The translations under genes and the position numbers were made by a program. From assembly GCF_040932035.1 (NCBI RefSeq), contig NZ_JBFRBB010000002.1, positions 124,001 to 188,000 of the forward strand: a DNA stretch of 64,000 bases. The letters are read 5' to 3'. How positions within the stretch are numbered: position 1 is the stretch's first letter; the number at the start of each line of letters is the position of its first letter. Of this stretch, positions 22,535 to 31,038 are shown one piece after another. Origin of the DNA: Hoeflea_A sp040932035. Its GTDB lineage: Bacteria > Pseudomonadota > Alphaproteobacteria > Rhizobiales > Rhizobiaceae. The notes beneath the pieces were generated by a model that saw nothing but the letters and a program-made list of their open reading frames with translations, made no database searches and was not told the DNA's origin.

Positions 22535-23602
22535 TCAGAAAGCTGTTTTCAGATCTGTGTCAATGCGATCGTTGTATGCCTCAAGGTCAAGTTCAGCCAA
22601 GACATCGCCAAAAACGCGCAAGATTTCCTCGTCAGGCGGCGAGTGGCGATTGTAGTAGCAGTCAGTCAATCTGTCGCGACCCAGGGGATCGTGGTACTGC
22701 ATCGGTGGCAATTTAGGACCTGCTACGGACGGCAAAAAGCCGTACAGACGACAGCCGCTGAAATCGCAACTTTCGAAAAAATTGTCTTTGAGCGTTTCAC
22801 TACTGACCTCGCTGATACTGCACCTATCAAATTCGCATCCGCTGAACTCCAGCACCGATACCAAAGTGCAACGGACAAAACGGGAGTGGAAGAAGCGAAT
22901 TTTAGTCTGGCCTGCCGATTGGATTACCTCGAACTTGAATGTGCCGTCAAAATACCGAACGGATTTCGCGGCCGTGATCAAATCCCAATGAATAGATCGC
23001 CTGTATTGCTCATCTGCGTGTTCTATTTCAGGCGAAAAGACGAGTTCCTTGGTGCTCATAATGCCGGACCACCCACATCGATTGAGAGCTGTGATAGCCG
23101 CTTGGCACAATCCTGTTTTTGGATCGTGTCCGTGTCTGTATTCGCGCTGAATAAATATGGCCAAGAGATCCATGGCCTGCTGCGAGAATTGGGCATCTTC
23201 GGAGTTGCCGATTGCCTCAAGCGTTGCAACACCGGCCTCGCGTTTTCCCGACTCTTCTTCCGCAAGCAACTCAGCACCTTTTGCCAACTGCTGATAGAGG
23301 TTGTTCTTTTCCAAAGCCGCGATCTGTTGGCGGGAAATTATGACCTGGTTTTCGGAAGCATTTGCCTGCTGCTGAGCTATCATACTGCGCCAGATTGCGA
23401 GGGGAAGGCCAATAACGCCGACAAGTGCAAGTCCCATATTGCGAATGAAAGCGGAACGGTCTTCCGCGGTATCTATACCGTCGCCACCGAGAACCCACGC
23501 ACCGCCGCATATGGTCAGCATGAGGGTTGCGGCCACGATCAATGGCAAGAGTGTTTTCAGTGTGTCCAGCGTCACCGAATAGTTGTCGTTACTCGAAGCC
23601 AT
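22535..23602 (-). CDS. Membrane-anchored pentapeptide-like protein, antisense cassette 2
   Basis: A 355-residue paralogue of the 19330-20577 product. Two hydrophobic segments lie near residues 18-38 and 52-70, then the shared block LAKGAELLAEEESGKREAGV followed by TLEAIGNSEDAQFS, and a C-terminal run of pentapeptide-like repeats (FSGCEFDRCSISEVS, FFESCDFSGCRL). It is transcribed against the early operon, with its own promoter at 23643-23672. Bases look AT-richer than its surroundings. Candidate superinfection-exclusion or host-modifying moron; function unproven. Confidence 0.72.
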   Translation of the reverse strand: MASSNDNYSVTLDTLKTLLPLIVAATLMLTICGGAWVLGGDGIDTAEDRSAFIRNMGLALVGVIGLPLAIWRSMIAQQQANASENQVIISRQQIAALEKNNLYQQLAKGAELLAEEESGKREAGVATLEAIGNSEDAQFSQQAMDLLAIFIQREYRHGHDPKTGLCQAAITALNRCGWSGIMSTKELVFSPEIEHADEQYRRSIHWDLITAAKSVRYFDGTFKFEVIQSAGQTKIRFFHSRFVRCTLVSVLEFSGCEFDRCSISEVSSETLKDNFFESCDFSGCRLYGFLPSVAGPKLPPMQYHDPLGRDRLTDCYYNRHSPPDEEILRVFGDVLAELDLEAYNDRIDTDLKTAF

Positions 23603-23642
23603 CCACCAACTCCCGGAATTGGAGTGAGCCTGCAGTTAGGCA

Positions 23643-23672
23643 AGAATAGCCACAACCTGCAGTATTTATCAA
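23643..23672 (-). promoter_or_regulatory. Promoter of antisense cassette 2
   Basis: On the minus strand TTGATA (23667-23672) and TATTCT (23643-23648) are 18 bp apart, 41 bp upstream of the 23602 start. This gives the cassette a transcript independent of the phage early promoters. Confidence 0.5.
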
Positions 23673-23694
23673 TTCGGTCCCGGAGGTCGCCGGC

Positions 23695-24948
23695 ATGAGC
23701 CACGCGGCGACCAATTGGGCCATCTTGCAGCGCGGGCTGAAACCGGCGGCGAAAGTGGTGCTTTGGCACCTGTGCGATCGGTATCACCCCGACAATGGCT
23801 GTTTTCCATCGCAGGAAACGCTCGCCGCCGATTGCGAAATGTCGCGGTCGGCGGTGAACAGAAACCTTGAAGCGCTTGAAGGTGCTGGCCTAATCGTCCG
23901 CGAAAAACGCCATGACAGGCGCACCAACAAGCGGATTTCGACGCGCTACCGCTTTCCGTTCGAACCGGATTTTCCATGTCCCAAATCAGGACATGGCTCC
24001 ATGTCCCAAAACGGGGCCGAGCCATGTGTCAAAAACGGCGAAAGCCATGTCTCGAATCAGGACACTAACCCTGTAAGGGAACCAGTAAGAGAACCAGTAA
24101 CCGAGAGAGAGCGCGCGGGCGCGGAAAATTCGGATTTGGAAAATTTGGAACTTGAGGCTTCCGCAACTGACGAACCGAAACTGACAGCCAGCCAGCGCGG
24201 CAAGCTGATTACCCGGATGGTGGAACGCTGGCCGAAAGGAACAGGCAGCACGGAAACCGCCATTGCCGAGTTGAAGAAACTTTCCGATGCTGATCTCGTC
24301 GATGCCGATGCGAAGCAGCAGGCCTGGCTGGACCAGTGGCACAGCACGCCGCGCCGGCACACGCATGCGCTTTCGACCTACGCCAAGGACCGGCTGTTCG
24401 ATCAGGTCGAGGTATTGCCGGAACCGCCGCCACCGACAACGAAATCGGTCCGTCGCGGTGAACGGTTATGGAACGCCCGTTTCTATGAAATCGTACTCAC
24501 CGTGGCGATGGCACAATTGCCGGAACCTAAAACCGACTTTCTGCGCAAGCAGATCGCCGACGAGGGCAAGGCCGGAGAATGGGCCCGCCTCAACCATCAG
24601 GCCAAGTATGGATGGCCGGATGCCGTGGATATGATCCGCGCCGATGAAAGCGGGCACGGAACCAGCGTTTCGCTGGAACTGGAGCGGCTTTCCGAACGGT
24701 TCGGCAGCGTCAAGGCCGGTAGCGAGCTTTGGAACGCCTGGCGGGACTACCATCACCAGCAAGGCTGGCCCTGGGCGGAGCGACACAGCGGCGGTGCGTG
24801 GCTGCCGGTACCGGTCGAGCCGGACGCATACGACGACCTGGCCGCATTCGTCGTAGCGGCAATTGAGGATTTCAGGGCCGCCCTTGACGATATGGGGGCG
24901 GCGATCAGCGGCAACGAGGAAAGCAGCGATGATGACCGTGCGGCGTGA
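23695..24948 (+). CDS. Phage replication initiator-like protein (winged HTH, O-like)
   Basis: A 417-residue protein. Residues ~5-90 are a helix-turn-helix of the HTH_36 type used by phage replication proteins (CFPSQETLAADCEMSRSAVN and the following wing). A charged, repeat-like linker follows (NPVREPVREPVTERER), then a long C-terminal region without a recognised domain. Direct repeats at 23974-24061 and an AT-rich stretch at 24124-24151 lie inside the gene, as the lambda origin lies inside O. No helicase-loader gene is recognised next to it. Confidence 0.7.
   Translation: MSHAATNWAILQRGLKPAAKVVLWHLCDRYHPDNGCFPSQETLAADCEMSRSAVNRNLEALEGAGLIVREKRHDRRTNKRISTRYRFPFEPDFPCPKSGHGSMSQNGAEPCVKNGESHVSNQDTNPVREPVREPVTERERAGAENSDLENLELEASATDEPKLTASQRGKLITRMVERWPKGTGSTETAIAELKKLSDADLVDADAKQQAWLDQWHSTPRRHTHALSTYAKDRLFDQVEVLPEPPPPTTKSVRRGERLWNARFYEIVLTVAMAQLPEPKTDFLRKQIADEGKAGEWARLNHQAKYGWPDAVDMIRADESGHGTSVSLELERLSERFGSVKAGSELWNAWRDYHHQQGWPWAERHSGGAWLPVPVEPDAYDDLAAFVVAAIEDFRAALDDMGAAISGNEESSDDDRAA
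23974..24061. repeat. Candidate replication-origin iterons inside the initiator gene
   Basis: Four direct repeats of about 17 bp start at 23974, 23999, 24022 and 24045 (spacing 25, 23, 23), with consensus CCATGTCYCAAAWCRGG. The first is also palindromic (CCATGTC...GACATGG). An AT-rich tract (24124-24151) follows about 60 bp later. Confidence 0.5.
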
Positions 24949-25582
24949 GGATGTCGACAAATTCCATGACCCCGAAGCCGCCCAGGCCGAGGCCGACCGG
25001 GTGAAACGCGCCAATGATCTCGCTGAAACCATGCTGGCCGCTGCCAGCGAATCAGCGGTGGGACAGCGGCGCTGGTATGTGCTTGAGGTTCGAAAAAACA
25101 CTGAGCAGGACGTCATCGACGCTCTGATCGGGGAAAAAATTTGTGCATGGCTGCCGATGCGCACGATCGAGTGCAAGGGCTTCAAGAAGCGTAAACCGTA
25201 CAAGAAATCGGTGCCTGTTTGCCCCGGCTATGTGTTCGTCCGGATCGTTCCTGACAACCATGCATTCGGTGCATTCCAGTTCATCAAATCCGCCCTTGGT
25301 CTGATATCGACCGGTGACAGACCGACACCCGTTGCCGACGAAATAATCAAAGCCTTCAAGATGTTGGTGGAGCGAAACATATTCGATGATGATCCGCGCG
25401 ACGCCATGGGCAACAGGATCACCGAGGGCGATTTGGTAGCGCTCCACATCGATGCGCGGGAGTTTGTCACCGGTGTGATCGATGGATTTCGCGGCACCCG
25501 GCATGTCCGGTTGCGGGTAGCACTGTTCGGCGGATCTGCGACCATGACTCGCCGTCTTGACGAAATCGAAAAGATTGGATAG
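24929..25582 (+). CDS. NusG-family transcription elongation factor of the phage
   Basis: A 217-residue protein. After a charged ~45-residue N-terminal extension, the NGN domain begins RRWYVLEVRKNTEQDVIDAL and ends CPGYVFVRIV, followed by a KOW-type C-terminus (ITEGDLVALHIDAREFVTGV). It overlaps the replication gene by 20 bp and is the last gene before the packaging module. It is probably a specialised NusG paralogue (RfaH-like) helping polymerase through the late region. Confidence 0.8.
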   Translation: MMTVRREDVDKFHDPEAAQAEADRVKRANDLAETMLAAASESAVGQRRWYVLEVRKNTEQDVIDALIGEKICAWLPMRTIECKGFKKRKPYKKSVPVCPGYVFVRIVPDNHAFGAFQFIKSALGLISTGDRPTPVADEIIKAFKMLVERNIFDDDPRDAMGNRITEGDLVALHIDAREFVTGVIDGFRGTRHVRLRVALFGGSATMTRRLDEIEKIG

Positions 25583-25764
25583 CGAATCTGCCCGTGGTTT
25601 CCTGTGGAACTTTGATGCAGCGTTTGAGGGCAGTGGCGTTGGACCGCTGACGAGTGAGGCGATAGCCTTCGCGCCGAGCACGAGACGGGATACCAAGGGG
25701 ACGGTGGCGCCACGGCAAGCCGATCCCCACGAAGGGCGGCTCGTGCCGATTATCCAGATACCCA
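25583..25764 (+). other. Gap before the late genes, mostly unassigned
   Basis: An open frame with a TTG start at 25557 runs to 25814 but overlaps genes at both ends and has no recognised domain, so it is not called. The stretch holds a short palindrome GTGGCGCCAC (25704-25713). A late promoter or packaging signal could lie here. Confidence 0.3.
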
Positions 25765-26358
25765 ATGGAACTCAGCTTCGAAAGCAACATCGCGGAATGG
25801 ACGCGGTACGTTGACCAGAAGGTCAGGCGTCAGGTGCCGTTCGCCACGGCCAAGGCGCTGACCGATACGGCACGGCGTGACTGCAAGCCTGCGGCCGAAC
25901 GGCTGATCCGCAAACGGCTGGATAAGCCGACGCCTTTCACGCAACGGGGTGTGGCCACTCGTAGCGCCAGCAAGCGGCGGCTGGTCGCCACGGTGTTCAT
26001 CAAGGATATCCAGGCCGGTTATCTCCGGGTGCAGGAAAAGGGCGGCACGACCAAGCCGAAGGGCCGTGCGTTCTTGATCCCTGTCCGCCAGCGTCGCAAC
26101 AAATACGGCAACATGCCGCGCGGCGCCGTCAAGGCTGCGCTGGCAAAGCCCAACACCTTCTCCGGCAAGGTGAGGGGTGTGGGGGGCATCTGGCAGCGGA
26201 TGAAAAGCGGGCGGCTGAAGCTCTTGATCCGGTACGAGGACCAGACAACCTACCGGCCCCGGCTCGGCTTTCATCGCGAGATGGCGAAGGTTGCAAGCCG
26301 TGCCTTCCCGGCAAGGTTCGCCCGGTCCCTCGCACATGCCGTGAAGACCGCACGATAG
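25765..26358 (+). CDS. Hypothetical phage structural-type protein upstream of the terminase
   Basis: A 197-residue basic protein (VPFATAKALTDTARRDCKPA, KRRLVATVFIKDIQAGYLRV) resembling minor tail or gp10-like morphogenesis proteins. Such a gene would usually lie among head-tail genes, so its place before the small terminase is unusual. No strong ribosome site precedes the ATG. Function uncertain. Confidence 0.55.
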   Translation: MELSFESNIAEWTRYVDQKVRRQVPFATAKALTDTARRDCKPAAERLIRKRLDKPTPFTQRGVATRSASKRRLVATVFIKDIQAGYLRVQEKGGTTKPKGRAFLIPVRQRRNKYGNMPRGAVKAALAKPNTFSGKVRGVGGIWQRMKSGRLKLLIRYEDQTTYRPRLGFHREMAKVASRAFPARFARSLAHAVKTAR

Positions 26359-26485
26359 CGCGGGTCCTTCTGACACTTCGACCGCCCGCGGGTACTTCGC
26401 GCGCGCAGTTTTTCACGGTTTTTTATTCTGACAGCAGCTTGGCGATGCCATTGTTGTTGTTGTTCTAGTCACTTAGCAGGAAATC
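26359..26485. other. Non-coding gap before the terminase, possible cos region
   Basis: Contains the palindrome-prone CGCGGGT/ACCCGCGG pair (26360-26394), T-runs at 26409-26425 and a (TTG)n tract at about 26450-26464. In lambda-type phages cos lies just upstream of the small terminase, but no cos sequence is recognised. Confidence 0.3.
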
Positions 26486-27139
26486 ATGGACCTGAAGTCA
26501 CTGACCCGTGCGCAGATCCGCGCGCTGGTCAAACAACATCCCCTGCCGAAATCGGTTGATGACGTGGTGCTGAACCGCGAGGATCTCGCCGCGGCCATGG
26601 GCGTGTCGATCAACACGATCACGCAATGGATCGCCAGCGGCATGCCGGTCGCGCAGGAAGGCGGCAATGGCAAGGCCTATGAGCTGCAGCTGTCGCATTG
26701 CTGGGCCTGGCGCCAGGCGTCCAACGCAGCCGAGGAACAGCGCAGCGCGGAGGCCAAGAAGGCAATCCAGGCGCTTCGCCTCGAGCTGATCGGCGGCGCG
26801 TCGGGCGAGTCCCTCGATGCGCTCGGACCGAAAGAAAAACGCGAGATCATGGCTGCCCAACGTGAGCAGGAACTGTTCCAGGCCGCGCGCAACAGCCTGA
26901 TGAAACGCGACGACGTGCGCGAGCTGCTCGAGCAGATGTTCGCGATCTTTCGCGACACGCTGGACGCCGCGCCGGACCGGGTCGAGCGGATCGAGGCGAT
27001 ATCGCCGAAAGCTGTCGGCGCGTTCGTCGAGGTTTGCGACGAGCTACTCAAGGAAATGGAACGGCGGATCCGCGACTTCTGGGATCTGCGGCCTGAGCGC
27101 GGCGAGGAGTATCTGAAGCGGGACATGTTCGATGCTTAG
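26486..27139 (+). CDS. Terminase small subunit (DUF1441/Nu1-like)
   Basis: A 217-residue DNA-recognition subunit of the packaging motor. A winged HTH near residues 30-58 (LAAAMGVSINTITQWIASGM) is followed by a long helical region (AEEQRSAEAKKAIQALRLEL) as in DUF1441. It overlaps the large subunit by 8 bp, and AGCAGGAA precedes the ATG. Confidence 0.85.
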   Translation: MDLKSLTRAQIRALVKQHPLPKSVDDVVLNREDLAAAMGVSINTITQWIASGMPVAQEGGNGKAYELQLSHCWAWRQASNAAEEQRSAEAKKAIQALRLELIGGASGESLDALGPKEKREIMAAQREQELFQAARNSLMKRDDVRELLEQMFAIFRDTLDAAPDRVERIEAISPKAVGAFVEVCDELLKEMERRIRDFWDLRPERGEEYLKRDMFDA

Positions 27140-29231
27140 CACAGATCTCAACCGCTTCCTGCCACCCATGCCGCCGCCGCCATTCGTCTCGCCGGATGCG
27201 GTTGTCGCCGAGGCCCTGCCGACGCTCCGGCCCGCCGAGCGGATCGACGTTCCGACCTGGGCCAAACGCCGGCGAGTCAACTTTCCCGGTTACTCCGGCA
27301 AGTGGCGGAACGATTTCGCGCCCTACATGACCGAGCCGGCGGGCATGGTCACGTCGCGCAAATATCGCGGCCTTGTCTTTGTCGGACCGTCCCGAACGGT
27401 CAAGTCGGAAAGCCTGGTTCTCAATACGATCGGGCATGCCATAGCATGTCAGCCGCAGGATATGCTTGTCGTCTGCCAGACACAGGACAGCGCTAAGCAG
27501 TTCTCGACCCGCAAGCTGCGCCCGATGATCCGGGAAAACGAGGAGCTTTCGTCGCGACAATTCTCCGGACGGGGCGGCGACAATCTCTACGAAAAGGCCT
27601 TCACCGGCGGGATGAACCTGTTCATCGGCTGGCCGGTGATGGGGTATTTCTCCCAGAACGAATACCGCACGGTTCTGCTGTGCGACTTCGACCGCTACAA
27701 GTCCGACGATATCGAAGGCGAGGGCAACGCCTTTTCGCTCGCGATGAAGCGAACGCAGCAGGCCGGATCTCTGGGCATGGCGATTGCGGAAAGTTCGCCG
27801 GGCCGTCCGATTACGGATGACGATGATTGGGAGCCGGAGGGGATCCACGAGGCGCCGCCGTGTACCGGTATTCTCGCCGAGTACAACAACGGCACCCGGG
27901 CATGCTTCTACTGGATCTGTCCGTCATGCGGCGATCCGTTCACGCCTCTTGTTGAGCGGCTCGTGTATGAGGCCAAGGGCTCGCCGTCGGACCGGGCCGC
28001 TACGGTCGAGATGGTCTGTCCGAACGGTTGCTGCATTGCGCCAGATCGCAAAGCCGAACTCAATGCAAAGGGTGAATGGCTGCACGAGACGGCCAACGGT
28101 CAATCCGCGGTACCGAAAGACGACACCGCCATTCGCGAATCCGATATCGTTTCGTACCGCTGCGAAGGTCCGGTCGCGGCAATGCAGAACTGGCGCGATC
28201 TTGTTCTCCGGTACGAAACCGCCAAACAAGATTTCGAGCGGACCGGCGATGAGACCACCCTCAAGGCCACGGTCACGCTCGACCAGGGCCGTGCTTACAA
28301 GCCAGCGGTGCGAACCATTGGCGAAAGCCTGTCCGTGGACGCCTTGAAAGCTCTGTCCGTTCGGTCACCGCTGGAGATAGCGCCGGCGGGAACGCGGTTC
28401 ATCCTGTTTTCGGTCGACGTGCAGGGCAACCGGTTCGTTGTCCAGGCGGATGCGTTTTGTGAGGGCCTGGCGCGTCAGCTGATTGACCGTTTCGAATTGA
28501 TCACGCCGCCGGAGAGCGCTCCGAATGCGGACGGCAAGCGGTCGATCGACCCGGGCCGTTACGTCGAGGATTGGGACGTCTTGTTCGATCTGCTCGATCG
28601 TAGTTATCCGGTGGCCGAGAGCGGCTTCAGTCTGTTACCGCGCGGCATGATCGTCGACCTGCGCGGTGCACCTGGTGTGACCGCGAATGCCTACAAGTTC
28701 CTGCGCAAGTCCAAAAGAAAAGGGCAGGGGCACCGCGTCTTTCTCGCCAACAACCAGTCAGGTCTGCAGGGCGACAGGGCGTTTTATACCGAGCCGGAAA
28801 AACGCAACGGTCAGAAAATCAAGGGCCGGGCACCGTACAAGCTGGTTCGGATCCGGACCGACATGTTGAAGGACGAGATCGCGCTTGCGCTTACCCGCAA
28901 GGATGACGGACCGGGAACATACCGTTTGCCGGATGCGCTGCCCGATTCCGTGTTTGGGGAGTTCTGCGCTGAGCACCGCACTGAAAAAGGCTGGGAGCGG
29001 ATCAAGGCTGGAAGCCGCAACGAGGCACTGGATCTGGCCGTCTATGGCAAGGGTCTGGCGATCATCCTCGGCGCCGAAAAGATCGACTGGCAGCGCCCGC
29101 CCCAATGGGCGGCACCGGTCAAGGAAAACAATTATTCGGTCCAGATCGTCGGTGACGATCAACCGGATCCGGTTGAGGCACCGGTCAAATCCACACGGCG
29201 CCGCCGGCGTGTTATTTCGAAAGGAATCTGA
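27132..29231 (+). CDS. Terminase large subunit (GpA family)
   Basis: A 699-residue packaging ATPase/nuclease of usual GpA length. A Walker A-like loop (GPSRTVKSES, near residue 83) and the block MLVVCQTQDSAKQFSTRKLR follow the N-terminus; a treble-clef zinc motif (CPSCGDPFTPLV and CPNGCC) lies near residues 260-300. The C-terminal half has the nuclease-type region beginning FSVDVQGNRFVVQADAF. It translocates genomic DNA into the prohead. Confidence 0.94.
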   Translation: MLSTDLNRFLPPMPPPPFVSPDAVVAEALPTLRPAERIDVPTWAKRRRVNFPGYSGKWRNDFAPYMTEPAGMVTSRKYRGLVFVGPSRTVKSESLVLNTIGHAIACQPQDMLVVCQTQDSAKQFSTRKLRPMIRENEELSSRQFSGRGGDNLYEKAFTGGMNLFIGWPVMGYFSQNEYRTVLLCDFDRYKSDDIEGEGNAFSLAMKRTQQAGSLGMAIAESSPGRPITDDDDWEPEGIHEAPPCTGILAEYNNGTRACFYWICPSCGDPFTPLVERLVYEAKGSPSDRAATVEMVCPNGCCIAPDRKAELNAKGEWLHETANGQSAVPKDDTAIRESDIVSYRCEGPVAAMQNWRDLVLRYETAKQDFERTGDETTLKATVTLDQGRAYKPAVRTIGESLSVDALKALSVRSPLEIAPAGTRFILFSVDVQGNRFVVQADAFCEGLARQLIDRFELITPPESAPNADGKRSIDPGRYVEDWDVLFDLLDRSYPVAESGFSLLPRGMIVDLRGAPGVTANAYKFLRKSKRKGQGHRVFLANNQSGLQGDRAFYTEPEKRNGQKIKGRAPYKLVRIRTDMLKDEIALALTRKDDGPGTYRLPDALPDSVFGEFCAEHRTEKGWERIKAGSRNEALDLAVYGKGLAIILGAEKIDWQRPPQWAAPVKENNYSVQIVGDDQPDPVEAPVKSTRRRRRVISKGI

Positions 29232-29233
29232 CT

Positions 29234-29458
29234 TTGGCAGGCATTACGCTCGCAGATGCGCAGGCGCAGCTCGCGGTTTGGCTCGCAGCCTCGACGGCCG
29301 TTGCATCCAATCAATCCTATTCGATCAACGGCCGCTCGATGACCCGGGCAGACGCCGGCGAGATCCGCGAACAGATCGACTACTGGCAGGGCTGGGTGAC
29401 AAAGCTTGACACGGCGAATAGCGGCCGCCGGCGCGTCCGTTACGGTGTAGCGCGATGA
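29234..29458 (+). CDS. Head-tail connector protein, gpW-like
   Basis: A 74-residue protein (LADAQAQLAVWLAASTAVAS, MTRADAGEIREQIDYWQGWV) matching the small helical gpW/DUF6148 class that sits between terminase and portal genes. The start is TTG at 29234, one base after the terminase stop codon triplet ends. It overlaps the portal by 4 bp. Confidence 0.8.
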   Translation: MAGITLADAQAQLAVWLAASTAVASNQSYSINGRSMTRADAGEIREQIDYWQGWVTKLDTANSGRRRVRYGVAR

Positions 29459-31038
29459 GTCGCAGGTTCAATGTCGCACCGCCGAACCTGGTCGACCGAG
29501 TTGTCGGGATTTTCAACCCGCAGGCCATGGTCGGCAGGCTCCGCGCCAGAACGCAGCTGCAGGCATTGAGGGGCGGCTATGCCGGCGGAAAACGTGGCCG
29601 AAAGGCAACCCACAATCACAATCCGGATGGCGGATCTGCCGACGCGGATACGTTGCCGGATCTACCGACTTTGCGTTCGAGGTCACGCGACCTGGCGCGC
29701 AACGTGCCGGTTGCCACCGGTGCGATCGCGACGAATAAGACACATGTGATCGGTAGCGGGCTCAAGGCAAAATCCGCCTGTGACTATGACGCGCTGGAAA
29801 TCTCCGAAGACGCGGCCCGGGCATGGAATAAACAGGCCGATCGGGAATTCGAGCTGGCGTGCAAATCCATCGACTTTGCCGGGCGCATGAATTTCGGTCC
29901 GCTGCAGGCAATGATGTTCGGGTCGGAGCTGGAATCCGGCGATGTATTCGGCATTCGCCGGTACCGCAAGCGCCCGGGCCAGATCTACGGAACCAAGGTG
30001 CAGGTGATCGAGGCGGACCGGGTATGCAACCCGCATTATCGGGCGGACACCGACACGCTGGCGGGTGGCGTTGAATTCGACAAAGATGGTGTTCCGGTCG
30101 CCATCCATGTCGCAAACCGGCACCCGGGCGATTTATACCGCCGCCCCACCGAATGGCGGCGTATCCCGATGCGATACAATGACGGGCGCAGGATCGTCAT
30201 TCATTTAGCATCGTTCGACCGGCCCGATCAGTCCCGTGGCGTTCCCTATTTCGCGCCGGTGATCGAGGCGCTGAAATCGTTTGGCGACTATCAGGACGCC
30301 GAGGTCCGCGCCGCAGTGATTACGGCAATGTTCACCGTGTTCGTAACTAGCGCGGCAGGAGACGACGCCGGGCCACTTGGCGCGTCCGAGGAATCTTCGG
30401 TCGGTTCCGATGAAGAAAAGCTTGAACTCGGTTCCGGAGCGATCGTCGGCCTCAATCACGACGAGGATATTAAATTCGCGGATCCGAATCGGCCCAATAA
30501 AAACTTCGACACATTCGCCAAGGCCTTTCTGCGGCTTGTCGGCGTCGCGTTGGAACTGCCTTTCGAGTTGCTCGTCAAACATTTTACGTCGTCCTATTCG
30601 GCGAGCCGTGCCGCACTTGAAATGGCCTATCACACGTTCCGCAAACGCCGGGAACGGTTCGCCGACGATTTCTGCCAGGAACTCCGCGCCTGGGTGATCG
30701 AGGAAGCAATCCTGACGGGACGCCTCGAGGCGGACGGCTTCTTTGACGATCCCGTTATACGCGATGCCTGGTTGCGGGCCGAGTGGACCGGACCGGTGCG
30801 CATAACGCTGGATCCGGACAAAGACTCCAAGGCTGATGAACGCGACGTCAAGAACCTGTTCAAGACGCGCCAGCAAGTCATGACCGAGCGCACCGGCGGC
30901 GAATTCGATGTCAAGGCCGATCAGGCAGCCCGCGAAAATGAGCGGATGAAGGATATCGGACAAACGGCAACGGAATCCGAAACCACAGATGAACCGCCGG
31001 CAGCGGAAGACCTGAAAGAGGATCTCGAAGATGCTTGA
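29455..31038 (+). CDS. Portal protein (lambda gpB family)
   Basis: A 527-residue portal of usual length. Hallmarks include LPTLRSRSRDLARNVPVATG near the N-terminus, QVIEADRVCNPHY, a clip/stem region with SRGVPYFAPVIEALKSFGDY and the C-terminal FELLVKHFTSSYSASRAALE. It forms the dodecameric DNA gate of the capsid. An 8-bp overlap couples it to the protease. Confidence 0.93.
   Translation: MSRRFNVAPPNLVDRVVGIFNPQAMVGRLRARTQLQALRGGYAGGKRGRKATHNHNPDGGSADADTLPDLPTLRSRSRDLARNVPVATGAIATNKTHVIGSGLKAKSACDYDALEISEDAARAWNKQADREFELACKSIDFAGRMNFGPLQAMMFGSELESGDVFGIRRYRKRPGQIYGTKVQVIEADRVCNPHYRADTDTLAGGVEFDKDGVPVAIHVANRHPGDLYRRPTEWRRIPMRYNDGRRIVIHLASFDRPDQSRGVPYFAPVIEALKSFGDYQDAEVRAAVITAMFTVFVTSAAGDDAGPLGASEESSVGSDEEKLELGSGAIVGLNHDEDIKFADPNRPNKNFDTFAKAFLRLVGVALELPFELLVKHFTSSYSASRAALEMAYHTFRKRRERFADDFCQELRAWVIEEAILTGRLEADGFFDDPVIRDAWLRAEWTGPVRITLDPDKDSKADERDVKNLFKTRQQVMTERTGGEFDVKADQAARENERMKDIGQTATESETTDEPPAAEDLKEDLEDA

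Noticed and set aside
22430..23698. 422-codon plus-strand frame over cassette 2
   Set aside because: Shadow of the leftward membrane-pentapeptide gene, which has paralogy, membrane segments and its own promoter.
25557..25814. 85-codon frame with TTG start between the NusG-like and next genes
   Set aside because: Overlaps both neighbours, no ribosome site and no domain; kept only as a note in the gap entry.
26447..26464. (TTG)n tract before the terminase as a phase-variation element
   Set aside because: Only a few units, outside any coding region or clear promoter.
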